Shown piece by piece: positions 4,653 to 8,080 of a DNA stretch of 8,080 nucleotides (positions within the stretch are counted from its first letter, which is position 1; each line of letters begins with the position of its first letter). Location of the stretch: assembly GCA_959596495.1 (NCBI GenBank), contig CAUFXK010000079.1, positions 1-8,080 of the forward strand, given 5' to 3'. The stretch comes from an uncultured Collinsella sp. Its GTDB lineage: Bacteria > Actinomycetota > Coriobacteriia > Coriobacteriales > Coriobacteriaceae. Both the position numbers and the translations under genes were made by a program. The notes beneath the pieces are model-generated. The model saw nothing but the letters and a program-made list of their open reading frames with translations, was not told the origin of the DNA and did not search any database.

Positions 4653-5819
4653 ATGTTCGAGAAGAGTGTCGAGGAGCTCACCGAGCTCGGCGCCCAGATC
4701 ACCACGGCCGAGATTGCTCAGCAGCCCGAGCTTTGGCGTGATACGCTCAACATCTATCGCGAGAACAAGGAGGCCATCGAGGCCTTCCTGGCCGAGGCTC
4801 GCGCTATGGGCGAGGGTCGTCTGTCCGTTGTCTTCACCGGTGCCGGTACGTCCGACTACGTTGGCGATACCTGCGCCCCGTACCTGCGTCACGCTGGCAA
4901 CACTGATCTCTACGACTTTAAGCCCATCGCCACGACCGACATCGTGAGCGCCCCGCGCGACTTCCTGCGCGCCGAGGATCCCACGCTCGTGGTTTCCTTT
5001 GCCCGCTCTGGCAACAGCCCCGAGAGCCTTGCCGCCGTTGCCGTTGCCAAGGAGCTCGTCCACAACGTCAAGTTCCTCAACATCACCTGCGCTCCCGAGG
5101 GCAAGCTTGCCGTCGAGTCTGCCGATGATCCCAATGCGCTGACGCTGCTCATTCCGCGCGCCAACGACAAGGGCTTCGCCATGACCGGTTCTTATTCCTG
5201 CATGACCCTGCTCTCCACCCTTATTTTCGACACTGCCTCTGACGAGCAGAAGGCCGAGTGGGTCGAGACCATCGCCAAGATGGGCGAGGAGGTCATCTCC
5301 CGTGAGCCCGAGATCGCCGATTACCTGGCTGGCGATTTCAACCGCGTGACCTACTTGGGTTCTGGCTCCTTCGGTGGCCTTGCTCAGGAGAGCCAGCTCA
5401 AGATCCTCGAGCTCGCTCACGGTCTGGTCGCTACTTCCTACGACACCTCCATGGGCTATCGTCACGGACCTAAGTCCTTCGTCGACGATAAGACGCTCGT
5501 CTTCGTGTTCGTCAACAACGACGCCTACACCCGTCAGTACGACATCGACATCCTAAACGAGATCGGTGGCGACGAGATCGCTCAGCACACCATCGCCGTT
5601 CAGCAGGAAGGTGCCACCGTCTATGAGGGTGAGTCCTTCACCTTTAAGGGCTACGAGGCACTTCCCGAGGGTTACCTTGCTCTGCCGTTCGTGATGTTTG
5701 CCCAGGCTATCAGCCTGCTCAACTCCGTCCGCGTGGGCAACACGCCCGATACGCCGAGCCCCACCGGCACGGTCAACCGCGTGGTTAAGGGCGTGACGAT
5801 TCACCCCTTCACCGCTTAA
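4653..5819 (+). CDS. agaS: AgaS-type SIS-domain galactosamine-6-phosphate deaminase/isomerase
   Basis: This 388-residue cytoplasmic enzyme has two sugar-isomerase (SIS) domains, at about residues 50-190 and 225-370. Phosphosugar-binding motifs are visible: FTGAGTSDYVGD (61-72) and FARSGNSPES (117-126) in the first, and YLGSGSFGGLAQES (234-247) with GYRHGPKSF (268-276) in the second. Length is close to E. coli AgaS (about 384). AgaS converts D-galactosamine-6-P to tagatose-6-P and ammonia, the step after deacetylation of GalNAc-6-P. GlmS-like amidotransferase and GlmS-type N-terminal domains are absent. GAGAGG (4638-4643) supports the start. The gene has its own operator, promoter and terminator, so it can be expressed as a single-gene unit in the same regulon as the PTS. 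A related glucosamine-6-P deaminase activity cannot be excluded from sequence. Confidence 0.87.
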   Translation: MFEKSVEELTELGAQITTAEIAQQPELWRDTLNIYRENKEAIEAFLAEARAMGEGRLSVVFTGAGTSDYVGDTCAPYLRHAGNTDLYDFKPIATTDIVSAPRDFLRAEDPTLVVSFARSGNSPESLAAVAVAKELVHNVKFLNITCAPEGKLAVESADDPNALTLLIPRANDKGFAMTGSYSCMTLLSTLIFDTASDEQKAEWVETIAKMGEEVISREPEIADYLAGDFNRVTYLGSGSFGGLAQESQLKILELAHGLVATSYDTSMGYRHGPKSFVDDKTLVFVFVNNDAYTRQYDIDILNEIGGDEIAQHTIAVQQEGATVYEGESFTFKGYEALPEGYLALPFVMFAQAISLLNSVRVGNTPDTPSPTGTVNRVVKGVTIHPFTA

Positions 5820-5835
5820 TCGCGTCCCCCTGTAA

Positions 5836-5880
5836 GGGCGCCCGTCCGCTCATAACGGCGGGCGGGCGCTTTTTGTTTTA
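5836..5880 (+). terminator. Rho-independent terminator of agaS
   Basis: GCGCCCG (5838-5844) pairs with CGGGCGC (5863-5869). The stem continues through a T-G wobble and CCGC/GCGG to the loop around 5851-5856. The tail is TTTTTGTTTT (5870-5879). The stem is about 12 pairs and very G+C-rich. Its TTTTGTTTT tail matches the one after the PTS operon. Confidence 0.92.
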
Positions 5881-5891
5881 CGTGAGCTGGG

Positions 5892-5897
5892 TATAAG
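5892..5897 (+). promoter_or_regulatory. Possible -10 box for the deacetylase gene
   Basis: TATAAG (5892-5897) matches five of six consensus bases and lies 40 bases before the start at 5937. No -35 hexamer is evident. It lies within a loose inverted repeat, GGTA (5890-5893) / TACC (5901-5904). The clear TGGT-N4-ACCA operator is absent. The gene may use this promoter, read-through from agaS, or both. Confidence 0.3.
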
Positions 5898-5936
5898 CAT
5901 TACCACAGTCAACTGCTTTAGAAGCGAGGAGTGCAT

Positions 5937-7106
5937 ATGAGCACGTACGCAATTAAGGCTGACAAGTTCTTCTTGCCGGCAGGCCCGCAACTGGGCGGCT
6001 ATCTTATGGTCGAGGATGGCGTTTTTGGCGCCTGGCAGGCCGACGAGCCCTCTTGCGAGATTAAGGACTATACGGGATCGTGGATCGCACCGGGTATGGT
6101 CGATACTCACATCCATGGCTTCTACAACCACTCAACTACCGATAACGATCCCGAGGGCATCGATATCAGCTCAACCGAGCTCGCCCGTCGCGGTACCACC
6201 AGCTGGCTGCCCACGACGTTCACCGATGGCGTCGAACAGATCAAGGACGCCTGCGCTGCTATCGCCAAGGCGGACGAGGGCCGCGGCCCCGACTTCTGCG
6301 GTGCCCGCATTCAGGGCATCTACCTGGAGGGCCCCTTCTTTACCATGAAGCACGTGGGCGCGCAGAACCCCGCTTACCTGATTGACCCCTCCGAGGAGGT
6401 TTTCGACCAGTGGCAGGAGGCTGCGGGCGGTCGCATCGTTAAGAGCGCCATGGCCGCCGAGCGCGACGGTGCCGCTGCTTATGCGGCTGCTCTGAACGCC
6501 AAGGGCGTGGTGACCAGCATCGGTCACTCCGACGCCACCTACGATGAGTGCATCGCCGCTATCAATGCCGGTGCCAGCTGCTTTACGCATACCTATAACG
6601 GCCAGCGCGGTCTGCATCACCGTGAGCCCGGTGTCGTGGGTGCTGCCATGTCCACGCCCGAGACCTACGCCGAGATCATCTGTGACGGCAAGCACGTAAA
6701 CCCTGCCGCCATCAAGGCACTGCTGCAGGCAAAGGGCTGGCAGCACACGGTGCTCATCACCGACTGCCTGGGTTGCGGCGGCATGCCCGAGGGCAGCTAC
6801 ACCAGTGGTGGCATGGACGTCATCATGAAGGACAACCTGTGCTGGCTCGCTGACGGCAAGAGCATTGCCGGCTCGGTGCTCACGCTTGCCCAGGGCGTCA
6901 AGAACATTGTCGATTGGGGCATCGCCAGCGCCGATATCGCCATTCGCATGGCAACCGAGGTGCCGGCTCGCTCTGCACACATCGAGGATAAGTGCGGCAG
7001 CATCATGCCGGGTCGCGACGCCGACTTTGTCGTGTTCGACCATGAGCTCACCCTCGTCGAGACGTATGTTGGCGGCCAGAGCGTCGGCAACGCCTTTACC
7101 GAGTAA
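5937..7106 (+). CDS. nagA: N-acetylhexosamine-6-phosphate deacetylase (NagA/AgaA family)
   Basis: This 389-residue cytoplasmic amidohydrolase removes acetate from GlcNAc-6-P or GalNAc-6-P to give the amino-sugar phosphate. Visible motifs are the metal-binding DTHIHG (residues 56-61, His58 and His60), YLEGPF (129-134, with metal ligand Glu131), SIGHSDATYDE (194-204, His197), CFTHTYNG (215-222, His218), CDGKHVNP (249-256) and ITDCLGCGGMPEG (274-286, catalytic Asp276). The end shows GSIMPGRDADFVVFD, the usual return strand. Length matches the family. ATG 5937 is preferred: GAGGAG (5926-5931) sits five bases before it. An in-frame GTG at 5931 would leave no room for a ribosome site. Context with agaS and an Aga-type PTS favours GalNAc-6-P (AgaA role), but the sequence alone does not separate AgaA from NagA. 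Confidence 0.92.
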   Translation: MSTYAIKADKFFLPAGPQLGGYLMVEDGVFGAWQADEPSCEIKDYTGSWIAPGMVDTHIHGFYNHSTTDNDPEGIDISSTELARRGTTSWLPTTFTDGVEQIKDACAAIAKADEGRGPDFCGARIQGIYLEGPFFTMKHVGAQNPAYLIDPSEEVFDQWQEAAGGRIVKSAMAAERDGAAAYAAALNAKGVVTSIGHSDATYDECIAAINAGASCFTHTYNGQRGLHHREPGVVGAAMSTPETYAEIICDGKHVNPAAIKALLQAKGWQHTVLITDCLGCGGMPEGSYTSGGMDVIMKDNLCWLADGKSIAGSVLTLAQGVKNIVDWGIASADIAIRMATEVPARSAHIEDKCGSIMPGRDADFVVFDHELTLVETYVGGQSVGNAFTE

Positions 7107-7111
7107 CGATA

Positions 7112-7150
7112 GAAAAAGACGGCGGGCCCGAAATTGCTCGGACCCGCCGT
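7112..7150 (-). terminator. Terminator of the flavodoxin-like gene, between convergent genes
   Basis: ACGGCGGG (7119-7126) pairs with CCCGCCGT (7143-7150). After one C-A mismatch, CCGA (7128-7131) pairs with TCGG (7138-7141) around a 6-base loop. On the minus strand the hairpin is followed by a T-run (complement of AGAAAAAGAC, 7111-7120), giving a standard terminator 32 bases after the stop at 7182. On the plus strand the bases after the stem (ATGGGTTAAAC) lack a T-run. Termination of the deacetylase mRNA would therefore be weaker, or would extend antisense into the flavodoxin gene. Confidence 0.82.
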
Positions 7151-7181
7151 ATGGGTTAAACGCTCAAAAGCACCTTAACAG

Positions 7182-7766
7182 TTACAGCTTGTTAGCAATC
7201 TTCTTTGCCGTGCGCTTAACGCCGGCCACAAGACCTCCCGCAGGATGCTCCTTCTCGTATGCTAGACGCTTCTCGCGCTTGGCGTACTCTTCGACGATGA
7301 TGTCGCCATACTCGTCTTCGATCTTGTCGAAGAAGTCGACGGCGCCCTTAATTTCCTCAGCGGTCGGGTGTCCCTTTTGGACACCGCCGGCGAGCTTGAA
7401 CGGTCCCCACGTATCAAAGCCGGGGCAGCCGTAGACACCCATAAAGATGGCCTGCCTCATGCGGCAGATGCCATCGATATCCTTGCCGTACCACTTGTTT
7501 TTGCCACCGTAGGTCATAAGGCCAAACACTTTGTCCTGCGGTTGCAGCACGTTAGTGAGCACGCGTGCCATATCTTTGTCGATCTCGGAGTAATAGATGC
7601 CCGTGGCGACACCGATCAGATGATATTCGTGCAGGTTGGGATACTCGTTTTTGCCGAGCGCTTTGACGTCGAGGGTATCGATCTCGGGGTGTGCCTCAAC
7701 GATGGCGTCCACGAGCTTTTTCGTATTGCCGTGATGGCGCGAGGCGTAGAGGATGATGGTTCGCAT
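7182..7766 (-). CDS. Flavodoxin-fold protein
   Basis: This 194-residue soluble protein, probably FMN-binding, has the N-terminal phosphate loop TIILYASRHHGNTKKL (residues 3-18), where SRHHGNT corresponds to the flavodoxin S/T-x-T-G-x-T loop. A second conserved stretch, IGVATGIYYSEID (51-63), is followed by FGLMTYGG (81-88). The region GCPGFDTWGPFKLAGGVQKGHP (113-134, here shortened to key positions Gly116, Asp118 and Gly127) is typical of flavodoxin-like proteins of anaerobes. The C-terminus (about 160-194) is a basic tail beyond the core fold, ending IANKL. The start at 7766 is chosen because a GAAAGG lies about eight bases upstream on the minus strand and the fold begins there. A longer reading from 7820 adds 18 unconserved residues. 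It is convergent with the deacetylase. Redox partner and substrate are unknown. Confidence 0.85.
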   Translation of the reverse strand: MRTIILYASRHHGNTKKLVDAIVEAHPEIDTLDVKALGKNEYPNLHEYHLIGVATGIYYSEIDKDMARVLTNVLQPQDKVFGLMTYGGKNKWYGKDIDGICRMRQAIFMGVYGCPGFDTWGPFKLAGGVQKGHPTAEEIKGAVDFFDKIEDEYGDIIVEEYAKREKRLAYEKEHPAGGLVAGVKRTAKKIANKL

Positions 7767-7922
7767 AAGAAGGCCTTTCAGCTGTAATTGCATCAATGTC
7801 TGTATGGTACCCCGTTGCACGGCTGGGATACCGGACGCATCGATGAACGTGCGGGTTTGTCCTTTGGTTAGGGCCGAGACGGGTACTTGCGAGCAAAAAG
7901 CAGTTGTTCGAAAGGATGGGCA
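7767..7922. other. Intergenic region between divergent genes
   Basis: This 156-base gap separates the flavodoxin-like gene (minus strand) from the epimerase-like gene (plus strand), so it should hold both promoters. TTGCAC (7815-7820) could be a plus-strand -35, but no good -10 is found at the right spacing. AAAGGATG (7911-7918) is the ribosome-binding site of the downstream gene. No operator of the TGGT-N4-ACCA type is seen. Confidence 0.4.
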
Positions 7923-8080
7923 ATGGAATACGCTCTCTCCAACGATTCGATTTCTATTAAGGTGTCCACGGCTGGTGGTTCGTTTACCTCGATTGAGGCT
8001 GGAGGTCGAGAGTACTTGTGGCAGGGCGATCCCGCCGTGTGGTCCGGCCAGGCACCGATTTGCTTCCCGATTTGCGGAGG
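7923..8080 (+). CDS. Aldose 1-epimerase-like protein, N-terminal part only
   Basis: The first 52 codons are present before the window ends, in frame and without a stop. The translation begins MEYALSNDSISIKV and includes GGSFTSIEAGGREYLWQGD (about residues 18-36) and WSGQAPICFPICG (40-52). These match the start of LacX-type aldose 1-epimerase (mutarotase) proteins, whose N-terminal pattern reads roughly YLWQGDPxYWxGxAPxLFPIVG. Such enzymes interconvert alpha and beta anomers of sugars, and some act on hexose-6-phosphates. AAAGGATG (7911-7918) supports the start. The catalytic His and Glu lie beyond the window and cannot be checked. It is not obviously in the upstream regulon. Confidence 0.82.
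   Translation, partial: MEYALSNDSISIKVSTAGGSFTSIEAGGREYLWQGDPAVWSGQAPICFPICG

Noticed and set aside
4647..5465. Minus-strand open frame (272 codons) opposite agaS
   Set aside because: Shadow of the agaS reading frame; composition is unlike a folded protein and the plus-strand SIS motifs are unambiguous.
5931..5936. GTG start for the deacetylase
   Set aside because: The ribosome-binding GAGGAG runs into this codon, leaving no spacer. ATG 5937 has a workable five-base spacer.
6171..7043. Minus-strand open frame (290 codons) opposite the deacetylase
   Set aside because: Shadow frame caused by G/C third-position bias; the plus strand holds all catalytic motifs of the NagA family.
7767..7820. 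Longer start for the flavodoxin-like gene at 7820
   Set aside because: The extra 18 residues are not part of the fold, and the ATG at 7766 has its own GAAAGG site.

Overview
This window comes from a G+C-rich bacterial chromosome. It combines a mannose-family PTS, a GntR/UTRA repressor, an AgaS-type SIS-domain enzyme, a NagA-type deacetylase, and terminators ending in TTTTGTTTT. This fits a gut Coriobacteriia member such as Collinsella. That placement rests on gene content, base composition and protein style from memory, not on a search.

Layout. Positions 1-414 are a gene-free control region. It is unusually dense in palindromes and includes a likely extended -10 box, a TGGT-N4-ACCA operator and a structured 5' leader. 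Positions 415-3621 form one operon encoding PTS EIIA, a YajC-like membrane protein, EIIB, EIIC and an EIID with an enlarged loop. A strong terminator follows, then a GntR-family regulator (3807-4538). Next comes a second copy of the operator with a TATAAT box, then agaS (4653-5819) and its terminator, then a NagA-type deacetylase (5937-7106). On the minus strand lies a flavodoxin-fold protein (7182-7766) with its own terminator. The right edge cuts off an aldose 1-epimerase-like gene (from 7923).

How it works together (inference from families). The PTS imports and phosphorylates an N-acetylated hexosamine, most likely N-acetylgalactosamine (GalNAc). The deacetylase removes acetate from the 6-phosphate. 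AgaS then deaminates and isomerises galactosamine-6-P to tagatose-6-P. The GntR regulator probably senses a phosphorylated amino sugar and controls both the PTS operon and agaS. An identical 12-base palindrome, TGGTTACTACCA, lies upstream of both and resembles DasR/NagR-type sites. The tagatose-6-P kinase and the tagatose-1,6-bisphosphate aldolase needed to complete the route are not in the window. The flavodoxin-like protein and the epimerase look like neighbours, not pathway members, although an epimerase could act on free sugars.

I see no CRISPR array, insertion sequence, tRNA, rRNA or prophage gene. The least ordinary points are the EIID loop expansion, the palindrome-rich upstream region, and several intergenic RNA hairpins, some of them mutually exclusive.
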